From Streptomyces asiaticus (GTDB taxonomy: Bacteria; Actinomycetota; Actinomycetes; Streptomycetales; Streptomycetaceae): a DNA stretch of 64,000 bases. Below, piece after piece: positions 1-6,686 of this stretch. The stretch is taken from assembly GCF_018138715.1 (NCBI RefSeq), contig NZ_JAGSHX010000006.1, positions 2,666,001 through 2,730,000 on the forward strand, written 5' to 3'. The number at the start of each line of letters is the position of its first letter. The stretch's first letter is position 1. The notes under the pieces were generated by a model. The model saw nothing but the letters and a program-made list of their open reading frames with translations. It searched no databases and was not told the DNA's origin. The translations under genes and the position numbers were made by a program.

Positions 1-178
1 CTGGGCCATGACCCGAGGCGGCCCGGGAAACCGCAGCCAGACCCTCCCGGTCTTCATGTACGACCAGGCGTTCAACAAGTCCCTCATCGGCTACGGCACG
101 GCGGTGGCGCTGCTGTTGCTGCTGGTGGGGGCGCTGTTCTCGGTGGTGTATCTGCGGCTGATGAAGGAAGAGGTCTGA
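1..178 (+). CDS. Sugar ABC transporter permease, 3' end only
   Basis: Only the last 58 codons lie in the window, read from base 2 to the TGA at 176-178. They give the end of a MalF/UgpA-type membrane permease: the loop residues AMTRGGPGNRSQTLPVFMY, then a final hydrophobic helix (about 20 residues, rich in Ala, Val and Leu) and a short charged tail MKEEV. Such proteins form the channel of carbohydrate ABC importers together with a second permease and a binding lipoprotein. The natural partner permease is not next to it but at 21656-22552. The same 178 bases recur at 4413-4590 with five differences (base 109 and the codons for the K and first E of MKEEV). The 5' part lies outside the window. 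Confidence 0.85.
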   Translation, partial: WAMTRGGPGNRSQTLPVFMYDQAFNKSLIGYGTAVALLLLLVGALFSVVYLRLMKEEV

Positions 179-469
179 CCCCGCCGCCGCACCGCCGTAC
201 CGCAGGGCGCTCCGGGTCACGGTCCGGGCCGCGGCCCGGGACGGGCTCGGGGCGCCCGCCCGTGGTCAGCGGGTGTGACCGTCGCCGGAGCCCGGGCTCG
301 GCTTCGTGGCGGGCAGGACCGTCCGGATCACCTCGTAGTTCGAGGCATGGACGACGGCTATCTGCTGTCCCATCATCGGGCAGCCGCCGGACATGGCCGC
401 GTCCCCATGGCTTATGTCACAGCCGACCGAACACGCGGCCAGCCGTCGGAACCAGCGAAGGTCTCTTGT

Positions 470-511
470 ATAGGTGCAGCTATAATAGCCATACCTATTC
501 ATCACTGGAGG
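470..511 (+). promoter_or_regulatory. Promoter-like dyad and RBS before the ATPase gene
   Basis: A perfect -10 hexamer TATAAT lies at 481-486, enclosed by an inverted repeat ATAGGT (470-475) / ACCTAT (493-498) with a 17-base spacer. No convincing -35 is visible. A TGGAGG ribosome binding site follows at 506-511, seven bases before the GTG start at 518. The AT-rich patch stands out in high-GC surroundings. Its symmetry around the -10 suggests repression, perhaps autoregulation, by a dimeric DNA-binding protein. The rest of 179-469 shows no gene I can support. Confidence 0.45.
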
Positions 512-517
512 CCCGGC

Positions 518-1987
518 GTGAAGAAGCCACCCGAAATGTTCGACCGGAACTTCGAGTGGTCCGAGCTCGTCCGGTTCGCGACCTACGCCGGCCCGGAGGC
601 GACGCTGGGCGTCGTATCCGGGCGCCGCCGTCAGGGCAAGACCTTCCTCCTGGACGCGGTCACCCGGGCCACGGGTGGCTTCATGTTCACCGCCACCGAG
701 ACCACTGAGGCCGATGCCCTCCGCCAGTTCGGTGCCGCCCTGGCCGCCCATGTCGCCGAGCCCACGCTCTTCAGGTTCTCCCACTGGGACGAGGCCATCA
801 CTCGGCTGATGTCCATCGCGACCTCCGGCCCGACCACCGTGGTGATCGATGAGTTCCCCTTCCTCGCCAAGGCATCACCCTCCCTGCCGCCCATCATCCA
901 GCGGGCCCTGGACCCCGGCGCCCAGCGCACCAACACCCCTGTGCGCCTTCTGCTGTGCGGATCCGCGCTGTCCTTCATGGGCAAGCTGCTGGCCGGCAAC
1001 GCGCCCTTGCGAGGGCGTGCGGGGCTCGACCTCATCGTCCCCACCCTGGACTTCCGCCTCGCCGCCCAGTTCTGGGACATCGCCGACCTGCCCACCGCCG
1101 TACTGACCAACGCGATCGTCGGCGGAACCCCCGCTTACCGGCGCGAGTTCACGCAAGGCGACACCCCCGCGGGCCCGGAAGACTTCGACGACTGGGTCAT
1201 CCGCGCCGTCCTCAATCCTGGGCGACCGCTCTTCCGCGAAGCCCGCTACCTCCTGGCCGAAGAGCCCGAGCTTCGCGATACGGCCCTCTATCACTCGGTC
1301 CTGGCCGCCATCGCCCAAGGCAACGCATCACGCGGCGGCATCGCCGACTACCTCGGCCGCAAGTCCACCGACCTCGCCCACCCGCTCGGAGTCCTCGAAG
1401 ACGTCGGCATGATCACACATGAAACCGACGCGTTCCGGAAAAACCGCTCCGCGTATCGGATCGCCGAACCGCTGGTCACCTTCTACCACGCCGTCATGCG
1501 CCCGATGTGGGGAGATCTGGAACGCCCCGGCCGCGCCGCCGATGTGTGGAGCCGTGCCCAGCCCACTTTCCGCAGCAAGGTCGTCGGACCGCATTTCGAA
1601 AGTATCTGCCGTACGTGGGCCCGATGGCATGCGGACCCCGCCACCTACGGTGGCCACCCCTCCCGTGTCGCGAGCGGCACGGTATCCGACCCCGGCGCCA
1701 AGACCAGTCACGAAGTCGACGTCGCCGTCTTCGGCCGCGACACCGACGAACGCGAGACCCTGCTGGCCATCGGTGAAGCCAAATGGAACGACATCATGGG
1801 CCTGGGAGACCTGGGGCGCCTGGAGCACCTCCGCAGCCTGCTGGCAGCCCGCAGCGGTGCCCGGGAGCAGGAGATTCGCCTTCTGTGCTTCAGCGGCGCC
1901 GGCTTCACCCAAGAGCTACGGGACATGGCGAGCCGGGACGAGACCATTCAACTCGTCGACGTGGCACGGCTTTACCACGGGAGCTGA
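518..1987 (+). CDS. Archaeal-type AAA/STAND ATPase with DUF234 (PD-(D/E)XK-like) C-terminus
   Basis: A 489-residue soluble protein of the ATPase_2 + DUF234 type, common in archaea and scattered in actinobacteria. Its role is not established. Walker A is GRRRQGKT (residues 35-42) and Walker B is VVIDE (108-112), followed by a helical and winged-helix middle part. Near the C-terminus the pattern HEVDVAVFG...AIGEAKW places D401, E420 and K422 as in PD-(D/E)XK nucleases, which DUF234 resembles; cleavage activity is inferred only. The GTG at 518 is chosen because TGGAGG stands seven bases before it; upstream in-frame codons lack protein-like sequence. It is alone in its transcription unit, inside the segment flanked by the duplicated permease end. 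A function in conflict or mobile-element biology is plausible but unproven. Confidence 0.8.
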   Translation: MKKPPEMFDRNFEWSELVRFATYAGPEATLGVVSGRRRQGKTFLLDAVTRATGGFMFTATETTEADALRQFGAALAAHVAEPTLFRFSHWDEAITRLMSIATSGPTTVVIDEFPFLAKASPSLPPIIQRALDPGAQRTNTPVRLLLCGSALSFMGKLLAGNAPLRGRAGLDLIVPTLDFRLAAQFWDIADLPTAVLTNAIVGGTPAYRREFTQGDTPAGPEDFDDWVIRAVLNPGRPLFREARYLLAEEPELRDTALYHSVLAAIAQGNASRGGIADYLGRKSTDLAHPLGVLEDVGMITHETDAFRKNRSAYRIAEPLVTFYHAVMRPMWGDLERPGRAADVWSRAQPTFRSKVVGPHFESICRTWARWHADPATYGGHPSRVASGTVSDPGAKTSHEVDVAVFGRDTDERETLLAIGEAKWNDIMGLGDLGRLEHLRSLLAARSGAREQEIRLLCFSGAGFTQELRDMASRDETIQLVDVARLYHGS

Positions 1988-2017
1988 TGGCCCCGGCCTC
2001 CCTGCGGGCAGACTCTG

Positions 2018-2268
2018 CCGCCCGTTGGTGTCCCCGGGGACCAGGTCCTCCCGCGAGGAGGCGAACGCGACGAAGCGGCCGTTGGCGCTGAGCACCCCCG
2101 GGACGCGCGGTCGTCTCCTACGACGCCGTCTGCCGTGGCGTTCACCAGCTCGGTACGCGGCCGGTGCGCCGCCGGTTCCTCCGGCCCGGCCGCGGTGGCC
2201 GCCGGCACCACCGCGACACCACACATACAGGCGGTCGCCAGCACAGCGAACCGTCTCAAGGATCGCAC
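2018..2268 (-). pseudogene. Broken secreted TolB/PD40-like beta-propeller gene (N-terminal part)
   Basis: From a GTG at 2268 the minus strand encodes a signal peptide (VRSLRRFAVLATACMCG then an AxA cleavage region) and the start of a mature protein (TELVNATADG). Near 2100 the reading frame must shift to continue as VLSANGRFVAFASSREDL and VPGDTNGR, a classic repeat of Streptomyces secreted TolB/PD40 propellers, where 'GRFVAF' and 'PGDTNG' recur. Similarity stops at about 2018, about 30 bases from the 3' end of the ATPase gene. The gene is therefore both frameshifted and truncated, with the break at the edge of the ATPase unit. It cannot make a functional propeller. Confidence 0.6.
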
Positions 2269-2449
2269 CGTTTCCCCCCAGATCACGAAGCGGTCGGTAC
2301 GGACCGGAATCAGGGAATAGCGGGCAGGCGGAGACGTCAACGGCACGGCCCCTCATCCAAGATGACGCCGCCCAACCCACGGATTCAGGCCACGCGATTC
2401 AGTCCGGGAAGGTGGGCGTCCCGCACCTTCATCGGGGCGCTGATCAAGA

Positions 2450-2775
2450 GACCTGCTCACCGACAGAGCAAATCTTGGCGTGGGTGGTGTTGCCGCGACG
2501 CTTCCGCCCCTTCAGTCAACGGCCCCGGAAGGGCACGTGGGACGTGGCGGCGGGAGCACCGTTTTCAGCCGCACATCGGCGAGCGCGTCGATGGGGTCGT
2601 GAGTCCTCGCGGCGGCCAGGGGTGAGTCGGGACCGGGTAAGGCCGGAGACGCCCGCAAGAGCCGTCCGAGCAGGTCAGTGAGGGCCTGGACCTGCATACC
2701 GTGGTGCTTGTGTTTCCCGGAACAGTATGGGCCCGGCAGCGCCACCGCGTGACGGTAGGGGAAATCTTGGTCGTG
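2450..2775 (-). pseudogene. Remnant of an IS5-family DDE transposase
   Basis: On the minus strand 2775-2560 encodes a stretch with CSGKHKHHGMQVQALTD followed by LLRASPALPG and THDPIDALAD. This matches the central DDE region of IS5-type (DDE_Tnp_4) transposases of Streptomyces, normally 'YSGKHKRHGMNVQ...WASPALPGA...HGIIDAL'. In another frame 2517-2452 continues with KRRGNTTHAKICSVGEQV, resembling the late HAKIR-GEQA motif, and then hits a stop. The pieces are out of frame, and the N-terminus and C-terminal tail are missing. No terminal inverted repeats are recognisable. It marks old insertion activity between the ATPase and the secreted-protein gene. Confidence 0.6.
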
Positions 2776-2866
2776 AACCCGTCCGCCAGAGCCTCTGCCC
2801 CTCCGGACGGGGCTTGAAGAATCGGCTCATCGAAACTCAGGGAAACCTCAATTTATTCGAGACTTG

Positions 2867-2983
2867 TTGACACAGTGTGAGGAACTCGTGCATTGTCTGT
2901 GAAGCGTGCCCCGCGGGGACAGGAGGCGGGCGCGCCAGTTTTGGAACCCGGGGGGGGCATCGGAGTGTGTCATTATGTCACAC
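2867..2983 (+). promoter_or_regulatory. Possible promoter and dyad upstream of the secreted-protein gene
   Basis: A consensus -35 TTGACA at 2867-2872 is followed 18 bases later by a poor -10 (CATTGT, 2891-2896). Further down, GTGTG (2965-2969) and CACAC (2979-2983) form a small dyad around an AT-rich core. The gene itself starts at 3046 behind a GGGAG site at 3032-3036. Which element is used cannot be decided by eye. Confidence 0.3.
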
Positions 2984-3045
2984 CGCCCCTCTTTCCTGCT
3001 CAAACTTGACGCAAGTATGAGGTCAGCGAAAGGGAGAATTTCGGC

Positions 3046-3777
3046 ATGATGCACTCTATACGCAGACGTGGTTTCGTGACTTCCGCAGGCTTGACTCTGG
3101 CGGGATTAGCATTTTCGTTGTTTCCTGGAACGGCTCAGGCAGACGACGCCACCACTGCTGAACAAATCCTGAACTACACAGCCTATCTGAAAACCGCTTC
3201 CCTCGAGGATGACCAGGCTCGAGAAACACTGGACCAGTTCCAGAACCTTTCAGGCACCGAGAAGGCCCGTTTCGTCACCCTGATCAACGATCCAGATTTT
3301 GTGAGTAAGTTCTTATATGCAACCACCAGCGAACCGGCTGCTTCCGGGGAGCGGGTTGAGCTTGCAGGGGGTGATGTTGTGATCGAGTACGAGAACAGCG
3401 GCGGCGCGAGTGACGGGTTGCCCCCGAACGATGACTCGGCAGCCCAGGCCTCCCGAGTCAGAGACATGTGGGCGTCATACGCCGTCAACGACAAGATCCT
3501 GGGCATCAAGGTCTCCCAGGTGAAGGTGAGGACAAACTACCAGGTCAAGGGCAAAGATACGAGGAAAGTGTACCCAGGTAGCGCGACGCATTTCCTCTAC
3601 GTGCCGGGGTGCTCATTCTCTCATAGCCCCGTCAAGGAATGGATCTCATCGCCGCCTGCCGACAACGCCCAGTCCGAAACTGTTTGGACGGCCGACTGCT
3701 GGGGCAGCTCATGGGACAAGCGAGAGCGCGTGTGGGGCGACTATCGCGGCTTCGTAGGTGGCTATCTCAAGGAGTAA
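3046..3777 (+). CDS. Secreted protein of unknown function, TTA-containing
   Basis: A 243-residue protein with an export signal: MMHSIRRRGF (twin-arginine-like), a hydrophobic stretch TSAGLTLAGLAFSLF and a probable cleavage after AQA near residue 32. The mature part is polar, without further membrane segments, and holds two cysteines in its C-terminal third that could pair. I recognise no family or catalytic motif. The ATG at 3046 has GGGAG nine bases upstream; an adjacent ATG at 3049 is also possible. Base composition is clearly more AT-rich than its neighbours. Two leucines (codons 21 and 90) are TTA, so translation should depend on the bldA tRNA. Both features and the flanking transposase debris suggest acquisition by transfer. 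Confidence 0.75.
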   Translation: MMHSIRRRGFVTSAGLTLAGLAFSLFPGTAQADDATTAEQILNYTAYLKTASLEDDQARETLDQFQNLSGTEKARFVTLINDPDFVSKFLYATTSEPAASGERVELAGGDVVIEYENSGGASDGLPPNDDSAAQASRVRDMWASYAVNDKILGIKVSQVKVRTNYQVKGKDTRKVYPGSATHFLYVPGCSFSHSPVKEWISSPPADNAQSETVWTADCWGSSWDKRERVWGDYRGFVGGYLKE

Positions 3778-3852
3778 TAGAGGTGTTGAGTGGGGCACTC
3801 TCGGGCCCTGCCTCATGCTTCTAAGTTTCACCGACCATGGCCCTGAATCTGG

Positions 3853-3961
3853 CTATTAGCACATAATAGTCGCATAGGGGCTTATCAGTGACCAACGGCG
3901 AGGATCAAAGGTAGAATGGGAGTTCCCCGACCTGCTGGTCGCTTTCATCACGCCAAGGAGG
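3853..3961 (+). promoter_or_regulatory. Dyad, promoter and strong RBS for the 39-residue peptide
   Basis: CTATTA (3853-3858) and TAATAG (3864-3869) form a perfect dyad with a five-base loop. A candidate promoter follows: GTGACC (3888-3893), 18-base spacer, TAGAAT (3912-3917). A near-perfect Shine-Dalgarno sequence AAGGAGG (3955-3961) precedes the ATG at 3966 by four bases. The set of signals supports a real, separately transcribed small gene. Confidence 0.45.
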
Positions 3962-3965
3962 CGTC

Positions 3966-4085
3966 ATGTTCGAAGGAATAGGGATCGGGCCACTGATCCC
4001 CATCATCCTCGTATTCCTCGCTGCTTGTGTGACCGGAGGCGTGGTTTGGGCAAAGATCCGTTCTCGTTCGACAAGCGATGACTAA
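3966..4085 (+). CDS. Small single-pass membrane peptide (39 residues)
   Basis: The frame from ATG 3966 to TAA 4085 encodes 39 residues: a short start MFEGIGIGP, a hydrophobic helix LIPIILVFLAACVTGGVVW, and a basic/polar tail AKIRSRSTSDD. This predicts one membrane span with the charged tail in the cytoplasm. The evidence for translation is the exact AAGGAGG site, a promoter-like sequence upstream and a strong terminator hairpin 60 bases downstream. I do not recognise a family. Small hydrophobic peptides of this shape can be phage holin-like proteins, toxin components or small membrane regulators; nothing in the sequence decides between these. The gene sits in the segment enclosed by duplicated permease ends. 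Confidence 0.55.
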   Translation: MFEGIGIGPLIPIILVFLAACVTGGVVWAKIRSRSTSDD

Positions 4086-4144
4086 AAGCCCCGGTGGTCG
4101 CTACAACGGTTCCGGCATGAGGGGCAGCATGTAGCCCAGATAGC

Positions 4145-4178
4145 GTGGCCCGCCTTAGATGCCTCTAAGGCGGGCCAC
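4145..4178 (+). terminator. Strong hairpin terminator
   Basis: Two perfect 14-base arms, GTGGCCCGCCTTAG (4145-4158) and CTAAGGCGGGCCAC (4165-4178), enclose a six-base loop. There is no U-tract, as is usual in Streptomyces. It ends transcription of the small peptide gene and may also shield the downstream permease remnant. Confidence 0.75.
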
Positions 4179-4229
4179 ACCATGTATTGTGCGTTCCTGC
4201 TCAGTGGCGGACGCGAGCGATCTTCCCGT

Positions 4230-4286
4230 GCCGACCGGCTCGTCCTTGCGGTCCGGCGGCGCCAAGTGAGGCCCGAGCCGGTCGGC
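4230..4286. repeat. 13-bp inverted repeat at the junction of the duplicated permease end
   Basis: The arms GCCGACCGGCTCG (4230-4242) and CGAGCCGGTCGGC (4274-4286) are exact reverse complements with 31 bases between them. The right arm runs into the first recognisable codons of the permease copy (about 4282 on), so the dyad lies exactly at the breakpoint of homology. It could be a recombination site, a terminator, or a structure that fixed the endpoint of the duplication. Confidence 0.45.
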
Positions 4287-4590
4287 CGCGGAGGTCGACG
4301 GCGCCGGCGGCCTCGGCCGCTTCTGGCACATCACCCTGCCGATGATCCGCCGCTCCATCGGCACCAATCTGATGTTGAACACCCTCCAGACGCTGTCGGT
4401 GTTCGGCCTCATCTGGGCCATGACCCGAGGCGGCCCGGGAAACCGCAGCCAGACCCTCCCGGTCTTCATGTACGACCAGGCGTTCAACAAGTCCCTCATC
4501 GGCTACGGCACGGCGGTGGCCCTGCTGTTGCTGCTGGTGGGGGCGCTGTTCTCGGTGGTGTATCTGCGGCTGATGCGCGAGGAGGTCTGA
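4282..4590 (+). pseudogene. Headless second copy of the sugar ABC permease 3' end
   Basis: In the permease frame the sequence opens with SAAEVDGAG, continues as RFWHITLPMI (the EAA loop that contacts the ATPase), then LNTLQTLSVFGLIWAMT, and ends with the same last helix as the gene at the window start (tail MREEV instead of MKEEV). An in-frame TGA at 4267-4269 closes it upstream and there is no N-terminal half, no proper start and no RBS. It is therefore a fragment of about 103 codons. An internal ATG at 4342 could in principle start 82 residues, but that would lack most of the channel. Its last 178 bases duplicate 1-178. Confidence 0.75.
4413..4590 (+). repeat. Direct repeat of bases 1-178
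   Basis: Offset 4412. Bases 4413-4590 match 1-178 at 173 of 178 positions. The differences are at base 109 and in the codons for K and the first E of the MKEEV tail. The true repeat extends upstream beyond the window start and on this side begins near 4282. The two copies bracket the ATPase/secreted-protein segment. Confidence 0.85.
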
Positions 4591-4604
4591 GGCGGACGGG
4601 CGGG

Positions 4605-5672
4605 TCAGCCGGCCTGGGAAGGCGTCTGCTTGTTGTCGTCGACAACCGCGCGCTGTGTGATCGCACTGGTGAAGACGACAGTGCCGGGCTTGAGCAGACC
4701 GTCCGTGTCGGGCTTGACCTGGACGGTGCGCTCACCGAGGAATTCCATGGTCTTCTTGTCGAAGATCCACTCCTCGCGCTGGCCATCCGCCTCGTTCAGC
4801 CGTGCCACCGCGACGCCGTGACGGCCCGTGGCGTCAACCGCGTCGTCCACCGCGACCACTCCGGGGATCTTGGCGGCGGCCTTGTAGAGGGCGGGGGCGA
4901 GCCGCGCGGGCGGGTAGCTCTCGGTCAGCAGATCGCCAATGGCGACGAAAGCCGCCTGGTCGCGGGGAACCTCCTTGTCCGCGTTCTCACGAACGTCCTG
5001 GTAGATCTTCTTCAACAGGGCGTCGGGGTCGGTGGGCAGCTTGGCCAGGGTGTTGTACGCCGCGCTGATCGGGTGCGGACCGGCCAGGGTCATGCCCTTG
5101 TCGCCGGTCTGGCCCGGCTCGATCAGCCAGCCGTCCTTCCCGTCGGGGGACTGCCAGACCTGACGGGAGTGCAGCTTCTCGCTCACCACCGTGGTCTTGT
5201 CGTCCACGGTCTTGGGGTAGGTGCTGGCCACCTTCGAGGCGATGTAGATGAACTCCCCGTCGCGCACCGTGGGCCCGGAGGCGTCGGCAGAGGCCAACGA
5301 GATGCGGTGGAGCAGCTCGGGGGCGCCCTTGGCATCGGCGGTGCCGATCTGAGTGGTCAGCGCGGGACCGGTGGCCAGGGGGGTCTTGCCGCCACCATCG
5401 CCCCCCGCGAGGGCGAAGCCGCCCACGACCGCACCGGCCACCGCGCAGGCCGCGGCGGGCAGCAGGATCGTCCGGCGCAGGAACGGGTTGCGCTGCCGCG
5501 CGGGGGCGGGCGGGGCGCCGGGGGTGGTGCGGAGGTCGTCGTGGATCTGGGCCATCAGATGCTCCTTGTGGTACTGGTGGCGGCCCGCCGGCAGACCCCG
5601 CTCTTCGGTGGCCAGGAGCTCTCGGGTCTCCGGCCACTCAGCCGGGTGCGGCTGGGAGGGGCTGGCGTTCAT
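4605..5672 (-). CDS. CU044_5270-family membrane-anchored protein (anti-sigma-like partner)
   Basis: A 355-residue protein with a cytoplasmic N-terminal part of about 65 residues (WPETRELLATEERGL, HKEHLMAQI), one membrane helix at about 66-90 (RRTILLPAAACAVAGAVVGG) and a long extracytoplasmic domain. This is the layout of the actinobacterial CU044_5270 family, which is regularly paired with ECF-type sigma factors and is presumed to sense an external signal and hold the sigma factor. Its ATG overlaps the stop of the sigma gene by four bases (ATGA), so the two are translationally coupled. No zinc-binding HxxxCxxC anti-sigma motif is present, so sigma binding is inferred from context only. Confidence 0.7.
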   Translation of the reverse strand: MNASPSQPHPAEWPETRELLATEERGLPAGRHQYHKEHLMAQIHDDLRTTPGAPPAPARQRNPFLRRTILLPAAACAVAGAVVGGFALAGGDGGGKTPLATGPALTTQIGTADAKGAPELLHRISLASADASGPTVRDGEFIYIASKVASTYPKTVDDKTTVVSEKLHSRQVWQSPDGKDGWLIEPGQTGDKGMTLAGPHPISAAYNTLAKLPTDPDALLKKIYQDVRENADKEVPRDQAAFVAIGDLLTESYPPARLAPALYKAAAKIPGVVAVDDAVDATGRHGVAVARLNEADGQREEWIFDKKTMEFLGERTVQVKPDTDGLLKPGTVVFTSAITQRAVVDDNKQTPSQAG

Positions 5673-6313
5673 CGGATTCCTTCCTCTACGGACCGGATCG
5701 CGTGGGTGCGATCGCCCTTTACCTGCCGGGGGAGCGAAGTGAGTTCCCGTTTTCTGCGGCCCAGTTCCGCGTCGGCGAGTTTGCGCAGCTTGGCGCGGGC
5801 GCGGGACAGCCTGGAGCGGACGGTTCCGATGGGGACGCCGAGGGTGCGGGCGACGTCGGCGTACTCCATGCCCTCCCAGAGGCAGAGGACGAGGACCTCA
5901 CGTTCGGCGCGCTTCAGCGATCCGAGGGCGGTCAGCGTGGCGTTGATCCGGCGCCGGTCGTCCACCCGCCCGGCCGTCTCCTCGGCATGGTCGGGAATCC
6001 GCATCGACGCGGCCCCCGCCTCGGCCGCAGCGGCGGCCGCGGCCCGATAGCGCCGATTACTGCGGCAGTGGGTACGGGCCACGTTGGTGGCGATGCCCAG
6101 GAGCCAGGGCCGAAGGGATCCCCCTTCGGCATCAACCGTTTCACGGCGCCGCCACGCCTCCAGATACGTCGCCGACATGACGTCCTCGGCCACCGACCAG
6201 TCAGCGGTCAGCCGGAAGGCGTGGTTGTAGACGGTCCGCGCGTAGGCGTCGAACAGCTCCGCGAAGGCGCCTGGATCCCCGGCCCGTACCCGGGTTCGCA
6301 TATCTGTGGTCAC
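5669..6313 (-). CDS. ECF-type RNA polymerase sigma factor
   Basis: 214 residues from the GTG at 6313. Region 2 is AFAELFDAYARTVYNHAFRL with the DNA-melting part SVAEDVMSATYLEAWRR. Region 4 is ALGSLKRAEREVLVLCLWEG followed by the helix-turn-helix YADVARTLGVPIGTVRSRLS. The length is usual for the sigma-70 ECF group without extra domains. The start is chosen because the frame upstream of it is arginine-rich non-protein sequence, and because GTG at 6313 overlaps the stop of the small upstream gene by four bases (GTGA). It is followed by the CU044_5270 gene with ATGA coupling, so all three should be one operon. A repeated motif containing GGAAC, the usual -35 of ECF promoters, lies upstream and may allow autoregulation. 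Confidence 0.88.
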   Translation of the reverse strand: MTTDMRTRVRAGDPGAFAELFDAYARTVYNHAFRLTADWSVAEDVMSATYLEAWRRRETVDAEGGSLRPWLLGIATNVARTHCRSNRRYRAAAAAAAEAGAASMRIPDHAEETAGRVDDRRRINATLTALGSLKRAEREVLVLCLWEGMEYADVARTLGVPIGTVRSRLSRARAKLRKLADAELGRRKRELTSLPRQVKGDRTHAIRSVEEGIR

Positions 6314-6600
6314 GTGTGCTGGCTGGCCGGGCCAGGGGGTCGAGTTCCGGTGATGTGGGTCACAACGCGTGGGGCGCGCGGGCGCCCGGCCTCCGGGACG
6401 GAGGCCCCGGCCGGGCCGACGGTGGCGGCCGGGCCCACAGTGGCGGCGGGGCCCTCCGTCCGCACGCCGAGGCCGGACCCGGGCGCCAGGAGCGCGGCCC
6501 CCGCCAGCACGGCCGCGACCAGCAGGGCGCACACCGCCGCCGCGGCGATCGTCGACGGTCCGGGGCCCGGCATCCGGCTCATGTCCCTGTCAGTGGTCAC
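6310..6600 (-). CDS. Possible small single-pass membrane protein ahead of the sigma gene
   Basis: From a GTG at 6600 the frame encodes 96 residues: a short head, one hydrophobic helix (STIAAAAVCALLVAAVLAGA) and a Pro/Gly/Ala-rich tail containing the duplicated unit GPAATV. Its stop overlaps the sigma-factor start by four bases (GTGA), which favours a genuine coupled gene. Against it, the last 20 codons run through a promoter-like motif (6344-6363) that is repeated further upstream, and the tail is low in complexity. No family is recognised. It may be a membrane component of the sigma regulatory unit, or simply a leader region that happens to be open. Confidence 0.4.
   Translation of the reverse strand: MTTDRDMSRMPGPGPSTIAAAAVCALLVAAVLAGAALLAPGSGLGVRTEGPAATVGPAATVGPAGASVPEAGRPRAPRVVTHITGTRPPGPASQHT
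6344..6363 (-). promoter_or_regulatory. ECF-promoter-like motif, proximal copy
   Basis: Read on the minus strand this is GTGACCCACATCACCGGAAC, ending in GGAAC, the -35 signature of many ECF sigma factors. It lies 30 bases before the sigma start and matches a second copy 285 bases upstream at 16 of 20 positions. No clear CGTT-type -10 follows at the usual distance. Confidence 0.4.
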
Positions 6601-6628
6601 ACCCTCAACTGCTCGCGGGCCCGGCCAC

Positions 6629-6648
6629 GTTCCCATGACGTAGGTCAC
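6629..6648 (-). promoter_or_regulatory. ECF-promoter-like motif, distal copy
   Basis: The minus strand reads GTGACCTACGTCATGGGAAC. With the proximal copy it gives the consensus GTGACCYACRTCAYSGGAAC. A GTT lies 19 bases after GGAAC. Both copies are followed within 30-50 bases by a GTGACCAC start region, so the leader itself looks duplicated. Confidence 0.4.
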
Positions 6649-6686
6649 CCAGCCGCCTCCGCGTCCGTTCGGTCACGGGCAGAAGG

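Noticed and set aside
266..392. Minus-strand sequence ending GSGDGHTR that reads somewhat like a protein C-terminus
   Set aside because: No start, no recognisable family, and it overlaps the promoter side of the ATPase gene; a remnant is possible but not supported.
2848..3054. A 68-codon minus-strand frame upstream of the secreted-protein gene
   Set aside because: It overlaps the RBS and start of the better supported gene at 3046 and has no coding signature.
1..4590. Whether the flanked segment is an integrative element with its own integrase
   Set aside because: No integrase, excisionase, replication or transfer gene is present between the copies, so it is called only a flanked segment.
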